A stretch of DNA of 64,000 nucleotides from Autumnicola sp041679265 (GCF_041679265.1 NZ_JBGFSM010000011.1:80180-144179), one strand, 5' to 3'; positions 52,270-61,197 are shown, numbered from the stretch's first letter. Numbers and translations are program-made. The notes: generated by a model from the letters alone, not told the origin.

Positions 52270-52812
52270 ATGGAGATGTACGGGAAAATTGAAAAAGATG
52301 GCACTATAAACTTTAACCGGGAGTTTCCTAATGAAGTAAAGGAAGTTTGGGAATACCTTACCGATAGTGATAAACGCGGCCTTTGGCTCGCTTCAGGCGA
52401 AATGGAAACCATACCTGGAGGAAAAGTAAAATTGATCTTTCAGCATAGAAACCTGTCGCAGGCAGAAGACCCTATTCCGCAGAAATTTCAGGATAAAGCA
52501 GATGGAGAAGTGGTAGAAGGGAAAACGGTATCGGTTAAAATTCCGGAATTTTTAAGATTTACCTGGAGCGGGAGTTCTGTGGTAAGCTTCCATCTTGAAA
52601 GAAAGGCAGATCTTACTCATTTGCGCCTTACCCATTCTAACCTGGCAAAACACCGGGATACTTTAATAAGCGTATGCGCGGGATGGCATACACATCTTAA
52701 TATTCTATCAGACAGGTTGGAAGATCTGGAACCCAAAGGTTTCTGGTCTGTTTACACTAAAATGGAAGAAGAATATGCATCGCGTCTTTCTGGAAAAGAT
52801 CAAAAAAAATAG
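52270..52812 (+). CDS. SRPBCC (AHSA1-like) domain protein
   Basis: A 180-residue cytosolic protein of the START/Bet v1-like AHSA1 type: the start MEMYGKIEKDGTINFNREFP is followed by VWEYLTDSDKRGLWLASGEME, a ligand-pocket strand-helix pattern, then LRFTWSGSSVVSFHLERK and a final VCAGWHTHLNILSDRLE. These bind small hydrophobic molecules or activate partners; no ligand is known here. The frame opens 38 codons earlier; the ATG at 52270 (or 52276) is preferred because it begins the fold. Confidence 0.8.
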   Translation: MEMYGKIEKDGTINFNREFPNEVKEVWEYLTDSDKRGLWLASGEMETIPGGKVKLIFQHRNLSQAEDPIPQKFQDKADGEVVEGKTVSVKIPEFLRFTWSGSSVVSFHLERKADLTHLRLTHSNLAKHRDTLISVCAGWHTHLNILSDRLEDLEPKGFWSVYTKMEEEYASRLSGKDQKK

Positions 52813-52831
52813 ACAGCAGGTATTTTGGCTA

Positions 52832-52839
52832 TATATTTG
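52832..52839 (+). promoter_or_regulatory. -7 promoter element for the secreted protein gene
   Basis: TATATTTG, an exact TAnnTTTG match, 37 bases before the ATG at 52877. Confidence 0.5.
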
Positions 52840-52876
52840 TAGTATAAAGCCATATCACCTTTCATAAATTTTGAAA

Positions 52877-53503
52877 ATGAAAAAGTTTCTTACTCTTGGC
52901 ATCTTCCTGATTTCAGCAGGTGTTTTTGCCCAAATTGAAATTCCCAGGGCAACTAACTCCGGAACGGCAATTCCTGCAGCTTCTGAAAGTAAAACGGGAG
53001 CTTTTCCCGCTTTAAAATTAAGGAAGGAAGAAAATACAGACAGTGAATTTTTAAAAAAGGAACCAAAAAAGCTTGATTTCAGAGAAACAAAAAATGATCT
53101 TCTTACCGCAGGGAGCGTTTATGAAAAGAAGTGGAAAAAAGACAAGGAAGCAAAAGAAGAATACAGGGTAGATCAATATCTTGGAGATTTTAAAACCAAG
53201 GGAAAGTTTGTAGAGCTTTATTGTAGGGATCATGAATATGTAGATGGAGATAAGGTGAGAATTTCGGTTAACGGGACTGTAGTAGAACCCAGTATTTCCC
53301 TTGGAGCGGGATATCGCCCCATTTTGATTACCCTGGCAAACGGGCTCAACAATATTGAATTTGAGGCTCTCAACCAGGGATCCTCCGGCCCCAATACAGC
53401 AGAGCTTAGAGTATTTGATGAGGATGGAGAACCGCTTGCTAGGAAGGAATGGAATTTACTTACCGGAGCAAAAGCCAGTTTAATCGTGGTAAAAAATCAA
53501 TAA
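52877..53503 (+). CDS. Exported protein of unknown function
   Basis: A 208-residue secreted protein with a signal peptide MKKFLTLGIFLISAGVFAQ. After a linker rich in Thr/Ser/Ala (about 25-50) and charged helices, the C-terminal half (about 95-208) is an all-beta domain: KFVELYCRDHEYVDGDKVRISVNG, PILITLANGLNNIEFEALNQG and a final LTGAKASLIVVK. The beta half resembles lectin- or Ig-like secreted modules of Flavobacteriia; no specific family is recognised. It lies 64 bp after the SRPBCC gene with its own promoter. Confidence 0.72.
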   Translation: MKKFLTLGIFLISAGVFAQIEIPRATNSGTAIPAASESKTGAFPALKLRKEENTDSEFLKKEPKKLDFRETKNDLLTAGSVYEKKWKKDKEAKEEYRVDQYLGDFKTKGKFVELYCRDHEYVDGDKVRISVNGTVVEPSISLGAGYRPILITLANGLNNIEFEALNQGSSGPNTAELRVFDEDGEPLARKEWNLLTGAKASLIVVKNQ

Positions 53504-53510
53504 AACACCT

Positions 53511-54014
53511 TTATATTTTTGAAGAAAATGCTTTATCTGCATCCCATTTTCGTTCCTCCAGGTCTTCCAATGATTTAATTTCATCCAGGGTTTTTTGAAT
53601 TTCTAACATCTGCTTCTGCAAAACAGCAGCCAATTCTCCCGGAAAATTTTCTTTTTTCAAGGTTTCCTGGTACTCTTCCAGAATTACTTTTTCGCCTCTC
53701 AAACATTCTTCAAGAACTTCCACATCCTCTTTGCCCGCAAGGGTGGTTTTTAAATCAATCCAGGCGCGGTGAACTGTGCCGGAAATGGTACCTTCTTTTT
53801 GGGCTTTTTCATGTAGAGAATCAAGTTGGTTTTCAAGTTCAGCTATAAATTCTCCCCTTTGTATGGCTTTTGCAAACAGAAATCTTTTTAAATCATGATT
53901 ATGGGTATCTTCCATAGCCTGTTTAAAACCTTCCCGGGCATCATAATTTCGCTCTAGCAACGTTTGTAGCTTCTCCCCATTTATTTCATTTTTTTCTTGT
54001 TGATTCATAGTCAT
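53511..54014 (-). CDS. Four-helix-bundle DUF2383 (PA2169-type) protein
   Basis: A 167-residue helical protein that resembles a ferritin-like four-helix bundle of the PA2169/DUF2383 type: NEINGEKLQTLLERNYDAREGFKQAME opens it, followed by DLKRFLFAKAIQRGEFIAELE, GTVHRAWIDLKTTLAGKED and a last helix ALQKQMLEIQKTLDEI-like. No ligand for a di-iron site is obvious. Usually linked to envelope or osmotic stress, but uncharacterised. The frame is open for 61 more codons upstream; those residues look untranslated. Divergent from the membrane protein gene. Confidence 0.83.
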   Translation of the reverse strand: MTMNQQEKNEINGEKLQTLLERNYDAREGFKQAMEDTHNHDLKRFLFAKAIQRGEFIAELENQLDSLHEKAQKEGTISGTVHRAWIDLKTTLAGKEDVEVLEECLRGEKVILEEYQETLKKENFPGELAAVLQKQMLEIQKTLDEIKSLEDLEERKWDADKAFSSKI

Positions 54015-54229
54015 AGCAATATAATATTTTAAAGATACATTTATTCCGGATAAATGCTTCAGCAGGAGAAGATGATTTAATATTTTATATCCGTTAAGGC
54101 GAAGAGGAAAAAATGCTAGGATCGCTAATTTGCTGTTAAATAACCTAATATGTGATGTTAAAAGCAGCTTTAAATGCTTGGGATTAGAGGAGCGCATGGT
54201 AAATTATAAAAAACCAATAAAATTAAATT

Positions 54230-55279
54230 ATGGCAACAACTTACACAAACACAGAGCATTTTGATGAAAAAGTAAAAAGAAGTTCCTGGGGAGCAATATT
54301 TGCAGGAGCGCTTACCGCTTTAGCTGTGGCATTCCTACTAAATCTATTAGGCCTGGGAATTGGATTAAGCTCCATAGATCCAATGACGGAATCTGATCCT
54401 CTGGCCGGATTAGGGACAGCAACTATAATATGGTGGGGCCTGTCTAATCTTGCCGCTCTCTTTGTAGGAGGAATGGTGGCAGGAAGGATGTCTGGCTTTC
54501 CTTCTGCTGCAGATGGTGGAATTCATGGTTTTTTAGCATGGGCCCTTTATGCCGTAGTCACTTTCTATTTTCTTACCTCTACAGTAGGTTCTATTATGAA
54601 TGGTATGGGAAGTGTGGTTTCAGGATTATTTGGAGGAGACAGCGCTAAACAGGTAACAGTACAGGTGGATAAAGCGCAACAACAATCCCAGGACCAGGCA
54701 AATTTAACTACAGATAAAATTAAAGAAGAGATTCTGCAAGTTGTAAATACGGCAGAGCAGTATGATATTTTACCGGAAGATGCATCGGGTGAGACCCGGG
54801 AAGCTATGGAGCAAACCGGAGTTAAGGCAAAAGGCCTGATTAAATCTATGGATATTGAGGAATTTGTAAACGACCTGCAGTTTGATATTGATGAAAACGG
54901 AGATCTTCAGATTACTACTCAGGGGAACCAGGATTACATCCAGACGGAAGAATTAAAAAATTATCTAACGCAAAATACTAATCTAAGCGAAGCTGATATT
55001 GATAGAATGATTGAAAACTGGGATCAGCGAATTCAGGAAGCTATTGACAGTGCAGAACAATTTTATGCCAATGCAAAACAGAAAGCGGTAGAACTAAGCG
55101 ATAAGATTTCTGATGCCGTTGGAACCTTCAGCATTATTGCTTTTGGGGTTTTGTTACTTGGTGCCTGTGCCGGTTTCTTTGGAGGAAGCCTGGGTTCTCC
55201 GGAACATACGGTTACAGAAGAGCATCAGATTAAAGAAGAAGAGCATGCAAGGGATAGCGGTTATAGAGAAAGAAGATAA
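54230..55279 (+). CDS. Membrane protein of unknown function (PhnA-like/TIGR04086-like)
   Basis: A 349-residue protein with three to four helices at the front (about 22-42, 62-84, 98-120) and one near the end (about 300-318), flanking a long hydrophilic, glutamine/aspartate-rich periplasmic or cytosolic loop (135-295). RSSWGAIFAGALTALAVAFLLNLLGLGIGLSS and GGMVAGRMSGFP resemble membrane proteins seen beside stress genes in Bacteroidota and Rhizobia. Function unknown. Starts MATTYTNTEH; a terminator follows at once. Confidence 0.75.
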   Translation: MATTYTNTEHFDEKVKRSSWGAIFAGALTALAVAFLLNLLGLGIGLSSIDPMTESDPLAGLGTATIIWWGLSNLAALFVGGMVAGRMSGFPSAADGGIHGFLAWALYAVVTFYFLTSTVGSIMNGMGSVVSGLFGGDSAKQVTVQVDKAQQQSQDQANLTTDKIKEEILQVVNTAEQYDILPEDASGETREAMEQTGVKAKGLIKSMDIEEFVNDLQFDIDENGDLQITTQGNQDYIQTEELKNYLTQNTNLSEADIDRMIENWDQRIQEAIDSAEQFYANAKQKAVELSDKISDAVGTFSIIAFGVLLLGACAGFFGGSLGSPEHTVTEEHQIKEEEHARDSGYRERR

Positions 55280-55300
55280 AAACCTGCTTACCTCTTTTAT

Positions 55301-55329
55301 AAAAAGTCGCTTTATTAGCGGCTTTTTTT
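55301..55329 (+). terminator. Terminator after the 54230-55279 gene
   Basis: AAAAAGTCGC pairs with GCGGCTTTTT (one wobble) across a 7-base loop, then a T-run. It lies 22 bases past the stop. Confidence 0.82.
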
Positions 55330-55495
55330 ATCTATCTTTTACTAAGCAACAAGATGCCAAGGCTGGTTTCTTTGGAATTATAGTTAAAAATTATGCTCGA
55401 AGAAAAAATTTATGAAATCCTTAGCCTCTTATTAAAACATTTTATTTTATCTTAAACAGTGATGATTTTTGAAATATGATTTAAAACCGTTTTTC

Positions 55496-56536
55496 TTGAA
55501 CACAATAAAAATTAACTCCTTGCCTCTGGATGAGGTAATTAGAGATATAGCCAACGCATTAAACATACCTTAAGAGCAAAATTGTGAAGAATATTATATA
55601 CGGATTCCTGCACATTTAGGTAAGGGGAAGATCACCGGCCTTAATTTTCATAATGGGTTGGGACTAATACGTTACAACTGTTTTTTTAAGGAAGATTTTG
55701 AAATTCGATTTGTTAAAAGCGATGTACACCCGGTTAAATTTATATATGCTCTTGAAGGTTCTGTAGACCATTATTTTTCAAATGAACTATCTGTACATGA
55801 AATTGGCAAATTTGAAAATGTAATTGTGGCCAGTGAGCGCAATAATGGCCATGTGCTACAGTTTAAGGGAGGGATTACATCTCAACTTAACAGCGTAGAA
55901 ATCCAGCGGGACCAGTTTGAGATCAAGACCCGCTGTGAAATAAAAAGCATGGAAAAGGAAATAAGAAATCTCTTTACAGATACTAAAGCTGAAAATGTCT
56001 TCTATTACCAGGGCAGGTATAGCCTTAAGATCTATGATATTTTTAGAGAAATTAACCGTTTTGATAGTGAAGATTTTCTCAATAAGATGTTTATTGAAGG
56101 TAAAGTTTACGAAATTGTTGCCCTTCAGATTTTACAATATCAGGACGATCTTAAAGATGAAGGTAGGCGTTCCCTGCTTAGGAAGTACGAAGTGATGCAG
56201 GTAGAAAAGGCAGTAGAAATGATTCAAAACCAGATTACCAGTTATCACAATGTGGAGGAAATTTCAAAAGAAGTGGGGTTAAATGCCAATAAACTTCAAC
56301 AGGGCTTTAGAGAACTATATTCCCAAACAGTGAACGGTTTTGTGAAAAAGACGCGCCTAAATATGGCAGAGGGATTACTGTTGAATACAGATTATAGTCT
56401 GGCTGAAATTGTGGACCGGATAGGCCTAATCAATAAAAGCTATTTTTCTAAGATCTTTAAAGAAAAATATGGAATTTCTCCATCCAAATTCCGTCAGAAA
56501 AACCAGCAGGGCTACAAGGGGCGAGTAAATTCCTGA
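55496..56536 (+). pseudogene. AraC family regulator interrupted by an in-frame stop
   Basis: The frame from TTG 55496 reads LNTIKINSLPLDEVIRDIAN, the family N-terminus, then hits TAA at 55571-55573 after 25 codons and continues in frame EQNCEEYYIRIPAHLGKG into the rest. Beyond it, the sensor domain and a C-terminal AraC HTH pair (EEISKEVGLNANKLQQGF... AEIVDRIGLINKSYFSKIFKEKYG) are intact. A start at TTG 55658 would give a shortened 292-residue protein lacking 54 N-terminal residues. Either a pseudogene in early decay, a sequencing error, or a product that reinitiates internally. Confidence 0.7.
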
Positions 56537-56595
56537 TCTCCTACGCAAGTTATGCTCCTTTTTTTAGTAACTTCAGCCTAAACAATTCCATTGAA

Positions 56596-57054
56596 ATGAA
56601 AAAAGTACTGATAGCCATAGATTATCATCCGGTATCAGAAGAAGTGGTCACCCGGGGATATGAACTTGCTAAAACCCTTAAAGCGCAGGTTTGTCTTATC
56701 CATGTGCTTACAGATGTTGGATATTACGGAATGGAATATCCCGGTTTTATGGGCTACAACGGCTATGATATTTCAACAGAAATAAATCTTGCCACAGAGA
56801 TGCGAAGCTTTGCTGAAGATTATTTGAAAAATATTGTAGCGCATCTTGGAGATCCTTCTGTAGATTACCATCTTGCTGAAGGAGATACGGCTGCCGCAGT
56901 GTTGGATTACGCTAAGCACTGGAAGGCAAACCTTATTGTAATGGGCACCCACAGCCATTCTGCCCTAGAAAAGCTATTGGTAGGAACTGTGGCATCCAAA
57001 GTTCTGGAAAAAACCAGGATTCCGGTATATATGGTGCCTGTAAAAAAAGAATAG
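56596..57054 (+). CDS. Universal stress protein (UspA family)
   Basis: A 152-residue USP domain: starts MKKVLIAIDYHPVSEEVV, has LAKTLKAQVCLIHVL, and the nucleotide-loop region IVMGTHSHSALEKLLVGTVASKVLEKTRIPVYMVP. The consensus loop is GxxGxxxxxxxxxGS/T; here the second glycine is replaced by Ser (GTHS) but the later GT is present, so ATP binding is possible, not certain. It sits 60 bp behind the interrupted AraC regulator and may have been its target. Confidence 0.9.
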   Translation: MKKVLIAIDYHPVSEEVVTRGYELAKTLKAQVCLIHVLTDVGYYGMEYPGFMGYNGYDISTEINLATEMRSFAEDYLKNIVAHLGDPSVDYHLAEGDTAAAVLDYAKHWKANLIVMGTHSHSALEKLLVGTVASKVLEKTRIPVYMVPVKKE

Positions 57055-57300
57055 CAGTAATCGCCGGGAGAAGAAAGATTAGCTACATTTTTATATCTTT
57101 ACATTCAAAGGTTAATGAACAGGCAGCTCGGTTCCTTTAAAGATCATATTCTAATTTAGAAATATCAGGCAGAAAGTAGATCATTATTATCAGCATTTTT
57201 ATTCAAAGTTTGGTACAGGAATTTGCTGTTTTATAACCGAATTTTGCCAAGTATAGGAATCAATAAAATTTTATAAGCTTGTTTCTTCTTATTTTTATTC

Positions 57301-57873
57301 ATGTATCCTGAAATTTTAACGCATTTGTCTGAACATATTCACCTTTCTAAACAGGAAGAGGAAGAATTTATTAGCGTTTTATCGGAAAAAAAAATTAATA
57401 AAAAGCAGTTCCTTACCAGGCCGGGGGATAAGGTAGATGCAGAATATTATGTGGTAAAAGGATGCCTACAATCATACTACCAGGATGAAGCAGGAAATAA
57501 ACATATTATTCAGTTGGCAGTAGAAGACTGGTGGATAAGTGATTTTGAGGCCTTTTTTAGCGGCAAGAAAGCAGAATTGTATGTGGAGGCCATTGAAGAT
57601 TGCCTGTTGCTTGGGCTAGAAAGGCAAACGCTGGAAATGCTCTACAAACGCATCCCTAAATTTGAACGTTTTTTTCGTATCAAGACCACTAAGGCTTTTG
57701 TGTCCCTGCGCAGCCGGATCCTTTCCGCGTTGCAAAAAACAGGAAAACAACGTTATCTTGATTTCTGTAAAGACTATCCACAAATAGAAAGCCGTGTTCC
57801 AAATTACATTATTGCCAACTACTTGGGAATCAAGGCAGAAAGCCTTAGTCGCATCCGAAAAGAAATCTCCTGA
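57301..57873 (+). CDS. Crp/Fnr family transcription regulator
   Basis: A 190-residue regulator. A cyclic-nucleotide-binding fold runs over about 20-120 (FLTRPGDKVDAEYYVVKGCLQSYY, then DWWISDFEAFFSG), linked to a short C-terminal helix-turn-helix VPNYIIANYLGIKAESLSRIRKEI. There are no cysteines for an Fe-S cluster as in Fnr, and the cAMP-contact Arg/Ser pair is not conserved, so the ligand is unknown. It is a Flavobacteriia-type short Crp. The OYE gene lies downstream in the same direction. Confidence 0.88.
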   Translation: MYPEILTHLSEHIHLSKQEEEEFISVLSEKKINKKQFLTRPGDKVDAEYYVVKGCLQSYYQDEAGNKHIIQLAVEDWWISDFEAFFSGKKAELYVEAIEDCLLLGLERQTLEMLYKRIPKFERFFRIKTTKAFVSLRSRILSALQKTGKQRYLDFCKDYPQIESRVPNYIIANYLGIKAESLSRIRKEIS

Positions 57874-57934
57874 CTTAACATTTTTTAACAGCACAGGCTA
57901 ACATATATCAAGCAAAAAAACATGGCTATCTGCG

Positions 57935-57942
57935 TAAATTTG
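57935..57942 (+). promoter_or_regulatory. -7 promoter element for the Old Yellow Enzyme gene
   Basis: TAAATTTG, an exact TAnnTTTG match, 144 bases before the ATG at 58087. It implies a long leader of about 138 bases. Confidence 0.55.
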
Positions 57943-57990
57943 TAGGGCATTAAACAGGCAGAATTATCATGTTTAAATTTTAATTCTGTT

Positions 57991-58045
57991 AAACCGGCTT
58001 CTTTGGGAAGAAAATTGCTATGAAAAAAACTTCGGAAGCCGGTTT
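57991..58045 (+). promoter_or_regulatory. Leader hairpin upstream of the Old Yellow Enzyme gene
   Basis: An 11-bp perfect inverted repeat, AAACCGGCTTC (57991-58001) and GAAGCCGGTTT (58035-58045), with a 33-base loop. It lies in the inferred long leader. No T-run follows. A short upstream frame (ATG 58020) lies in the loop and right arm and runs into the OYE start. Confidence 0.55.
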
Positions 58046-58086
58046 GAGTTTAATCAAATTAGAATTGCTAAAAAAAAGGAAAAACT

Positions 58087-59214
58087 ATGAAGACTGTAAC
58101 GAAACAGCCTCTGCTGCAAAAATATTTATTAAACGATCTTGAACTTTCTAACCGCGTGGTGATGGCTCCAATGACCAGAAGCCGGGCAGATAATCCTGAA
58201 AATAAACCTACGGAAGGTATGCAGGATGAATATTATGCCCAAAGGGCCAGTGCAGGTTTAATAATAACCGAGGGTTCCCAGGTTTCTAAAGAAGCGGTGG
58301 GTTATGTTAATACACCGGGAATTTATAGCGCCGCACAAGTGGAAGGCTGGAAAAAAGTAACAGAAAAAGTGCATGCTGCCAACGGGAAAATTTTTATTCA
58401 GCTTTGGCATGTGGGAAGAATGTCCCATCCAGATTTCCATGACGGCGATTTGCCTTTGGCGCCTTCAGCCATAAATCCTGAAGCAAAATCTTTTACTCCA
58501 GAGGGATTTAAAGATACCGTGACACCCAGGGAAATGACTGTAGAGGATATTAAAAGAACGGTTCAGGATTTTAAAAATGCGGCTAAAAATGCCATGTCGG
58601 CAGGATTTGATGGTGTGGAAATACATTCTTCTAATGGCTATCTTTTCCACCAGTTTTTTAATGCGACCTCCAATCACCGTACAGATAACTACGGAGGTTC
58701 AATAGAAAACCGTGCGCGCATTCTTTTTGAAGTTTTAGATGCTGTAAAAGAAGTAATGCCTGAAAGAAGGATAGGATTAAGATTGAACCCATCTTTAAAC
58801 GGTATTTTTGGCATGACTATGGACGAGGAAACCATCCCAACATTTGATTATATTATAGGGAAGCTGAATAATTATGATTTGGCTTACCTGCATTTATCAG
58901 AGCCCTTCAACGATGTTTCTGATATTCCTTTTGCTGAAACCGAAATTGCCAAAAGATACCGGCCAATATATAAAGGCACCATTATCATAAATGGCAATTT
59001 TGATCAGGAAAAAGGTAATAAGGTTATAGATGAAGGTAATGCCGATCTTGTAGCCTTTGGAAAGCCCTACATTTCCAATCCAGATCTTGTAGAACGTTTT
59101 CATCAGAATGTTCCTTTAACCAATTGGGATGAAGATACTTTTTATACCACAGGGAAAAAAGGATATCTGGATTATGAAGTAAAAACAAGAAACCTGGAAA
59201 ACGTTAATTCGTAA
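58087..59214 (+). CDS. Old Yellow Enzyme family alkene reductase
   Basis: A 375-residue FMN-dependent reductase of unsaturated carbonyls or nitro compounds (NemA/XenA type). The start NRVVMAPMTRSRADNPENKPTEGMQDEYYAQRASAGLIITEGSQV (over about 21-66) covers the FMN-binding Thr and Gln region; IFIQLWHVGRMSHP, the HSSNGYLFHQFFNATSNHRTDNYGGS with the catalytic His-Asn pair and Tyr, and the C-terminal AFGKPYISNPDLVERF are all typical. It is likely induced by electrophile or redox stress through the Crp-like gene or the leader hairpin; that is inference. Confidence 0.94.
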   Translation: MKTVTKQPLLQKYLLNDLELSNRVVMAPMTRSRADNPENKPTEGMQDEYYAQRASAGLIITEGSQVSKEAVGYVNTPGIYSAAQVEGWKKVTEKVHAANGKIFIQLWHVGRMSHPDFHDGDLPLAPSAINPEAKSFTPEGFKDTVTPREMTVEDIKRTVQDFKNAAKNAMSAGFDGVEIHSSNGYLFHQFFNATSNHRTDNYGGSIENRARILFEVLDAVKEVMPERRIGLRLNPSLNGIFGMTMDEETIPTFDYIIGKLNNYDLAYLHLSEPFNDVSDIPFAETEIAKRYRPIYKGTIIINGNFDQEKGNKVIDEGNADLVAFGKPYISNPDLVERFHQNVPLTNWDEDTFYTTGKKGYLDYEVKTRNLENVNS

Positions 59215-59235
59215 GAATTTTCTGTGCATTGCGAT

Positions 59236-59331
59236 AAGGTGCTTCCCCAAATGTTTTAAATTTAACCTATCCCCAAGTTAAACGGGTTAAAGGTTTTAGA
59301 ATATTTTTATTTCAGGAAGCACCTTTTTTTA
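59236..59331. terminator. Long-loop hairpin between convergent OYE and MDR genes
   Basis: AAGGTGCTTCC (59236-59246) pairs perfectly with GGAAGCACCTT (59315-59325), followed by a T-run. The loop of about 68 bases is unusually long; inner pairing between the AT-rich parts is possible. Confidence 0.6.
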
Positions 59332-60342
59332 ATACTTAATCACATTTTTTCCAATTGATTTACCAGATTCCTGCAGTTTATGTACTTCTTTAAAAGTTGC
59401 TGCACTCAGACCCGGGAATGTTCCGTTTAAAGTAGACTCCAGAATTCCCTCTTCCATTAAACTGGAAATTCTTTCAAGAATTTCGTGTTGTTGCTGCATA
59501 TCCTGTGTTTGCAGTGTTGGGCGGGTAAACATTAATTCCCAATGGAAAGCGACACTTTTGTTTTTCAGCTTGTTTAAATCTACCGGTTCACTGGTCTCTA
59601 CGATAGAACAAATATGTCCCTGAGGCTTAATAAGTTCAGCCATTGCATTCCAGTGAAGTTCAGTATTAGAAAAATTCAAAATATAATCTACCTCTTCAAA
59701 ACCCCTTTTCTCCATTTCTTTCTGGAGATTTTTATGGTTTACCACTACATCTGCTCCTTTCTCACGGCACCATTTTTCAGTCTCTTCTCTGGAGGCCGTT
59801 GCAATCACCTTCATTTGCGTAAGTTTTTTTAGCAATTGAATTCCTATAGAACCTACACCGCCGGCACCACCTATAACCAACACAGTTTTACCTGCCCCGC
59901 TATTTTCAGCAATATTCAGCCTTTCAAAAATACATTCCCAGGCCGTAAGAGAAGTTAATGGCATGGCCGCCGCCTCTTCCCATGACAAATTTTGTGGTTT
60001 ATGTCCCACGCTTCGCTCATCAACAACCTGGTATTCTGCATTACAACCAGGACGATTAATTACCCCCGCATAAAAAACTTCATCTCCCTTTTTAAAATTC
60101 TTGACCTTAGCACCAACAGCTTCTACCACTCCGGAGGCGTCCCAGCCAATGATCTTGGGCGAATCTAATTCTTTATCCTTTGCGGCACCTTTTCTTACTT
60201 TATAATCTACGGGATTAACAGATACTGCTTCTATTTTCACCAGCAAATCCTGCTCGCCGGGGCTGGGTATTTCCGTTTCAAACTCAATGAAACTATTTTG
60301 TTCTTCAATTGATAAACTTTTTTTAAATCCTACAGCTTTCAT
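59329..60342 (-). CDS. Zinc-independent alcohol dehydrogenase / quinone oxidoreductase-like protein
   Basis: A 337-residue medium-chain dehydrogenase/reductase of the ZADH/quinone oxidoreductase type. N-terminal EQDLLVKIEAVSVNPVDYKVRKGAA, GWDASGVVEAVGAKVKNFKKGDEVFYAG, then cofactor loop GGAGGVGSIGIQLLKKL near 158-174, and a C-terminal HKLQESGKSIGKNVIKY. It would reduce quinones or enones with NADPH. It lies convergent with the OYE gene, which does similar chemistry. Confidence 0.9.
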   Translation of the reverse strand: MKAVGFKKSLSIEEQNSFIEFETEIPSPGEQDLLVKIEAVSVNPVDYKVRKGAAKDKELDSPKIIGWDASGVVEAVGAKVKNFKKGDEVFYAGVINRPGCNAEYQVVDERSVGHKPQNLSWEEAAAMPLTSLTAWECIFERLNIAENSGAGKTVLVIGGAGGVGSIGIQLLKKLTQMKVIATASREETEKWCREKGADVVVNHKNLQKEMEKRGFEEVDYILNFSNTELHWNAMAELIKPQGHICSIVETSEPVDLNKLKNKSVAFHWELMFTRPTLQTQDMQQQHEILERISSLMEEGILESTLNGTFPGLSAATFKEVHKLQESGKSIGKNVIKY

Positions 60343-60521
60343 TGTACTATTTTTTTATTGTTTCTGAATTTACAAAAGGCTATTGGTTTATGTAACCCGA
60401 AAAGGAAAACTTAACAATAGTTTCTCACAAAATTTGAAGCAAATGGCAATAAGACGTCTTAGATTTTTTCTCGCAGCAAAAGGCTCCTAAATCTTTAAAT
60501 AGACAATAGTAAATTATATCT

Positions 60522-60529
60522 TATATTTG
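60522..60529 (+). promoter_or_regulatory. -7 promoter element for the cold-shock-domain protein gene
   Basis: TATATTTG, an exact TAnnTTTG match, 104 bases before the ATG at 60633. It predicts a leader of about 97 bases, long for this organism and usual for cold-shock mRNAs. Confidence 0.6.
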
Positions 60530-60632
60530 CATAACGGCAGATTAAAATTTTTGAAAAAGTAGTTTTAATTACGGCTGTAGATCAAATTAAATTATTATTT
60601 TAAACCATATAAATACCAATACTAGAAATCGA

Positions 60633-61082
60633 ATGGCAAAATCTCAACAAACATTTAATAAAATTGAAAAAGAAAAACAAAAGGCCAAAAAGCGGGAAGA
60701 AAAGCGGAAGAAGAGAGAAGAACGAAAATCAGGCTCTAAGGGTAGTTCTTTTGAGATAGCCTATGTAGATAAAAATGGTAATCTTACTGATACTCCTCCT
60801 GATCCTTCTGATAAAGTTGAAATAGACGCTTCAGAAATTGAAATAGGTGTTCCTAAAAAAGAGGAACGGGAAGAAGAAGATAAACATGCACCCAAAGAAG
60901 GAAAGGTTTCTTTCTTTGATCATTCTAAAGGTTTTGGCTTTATTATAGATTTGGCTAGCCAGGAAAAACATTTTGTGCATGTAAGCGGTTGTATAGATGA
61001 AATTGATGAAGATGATAAGGTTACTTATGAGCTTGAAAAAGGCTTAAAAGGAATGAACGCCGTGAGAGTAAAGAAAATTTAA
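60633..61082 (+). CDS. Cold-shock-domain protein with basic N-terminal extension
   Basis: A 149-residue RNA/single-strand DNA-binding protein. Residues 1-40 are a lysine/glutamate-rich basic stretch (KEKQKAKKREEKRKKREER), followed by an acidic linker and one cold-shock domain (about 88-149) with RNP1 KGFGFI and RNP2 HFVHVS. Such two-part CSPs occur in Bacteroidota. It would unwind mRNA structure at low temperature. It is followed by a DbpA-like RNA helicase gene, a natural partner in RNA remodelling, though a terminator lies between. Confidence 0.9.
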   Translation: MAKSQQTFNKIEKEKQKAKKREEKRKKREERKSGSKGSSFEIAYVDKNGNLTDTPPDPSDKVEIDASEIEIGVPKKEEREEEDKHAPKEGKVSFFDHSKGFGFIIDLASQEKHFVHVSGCIDEIDEDDKVTYELEKGLKGMNAVRVKKI

Positions 61083-61105
61083 ATACTTTTCTTTTTGTAT
61101 AATTT

Positions 61106-61138
61106 AAAGCTTCTGTAAAAAAACAGGAGCTTTTTTTT
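61106..61138 (+). terminator. Terminator after the cold-shock-domain gene
   Basis: AAAGCTTCTG pairs with CAGGAGCTTT around an 8-base loop, then a run of eight Ts. Confidence 0.85.
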
Positions 61139-61197
61139 GTTTTATGACTTGCTATTCCAAGGGATTTTTAGAAATTAAAATAGTGTACTTTCGCCGT

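Noticed and set aside
55658..56536. Intact AraC regulator starting at TTG 55658
   Set aside because: The preceding 54 codons in the same frame, apart from one TAA, match the family N-terminus, so the shortened frame is better read as part of an interrupted gene.
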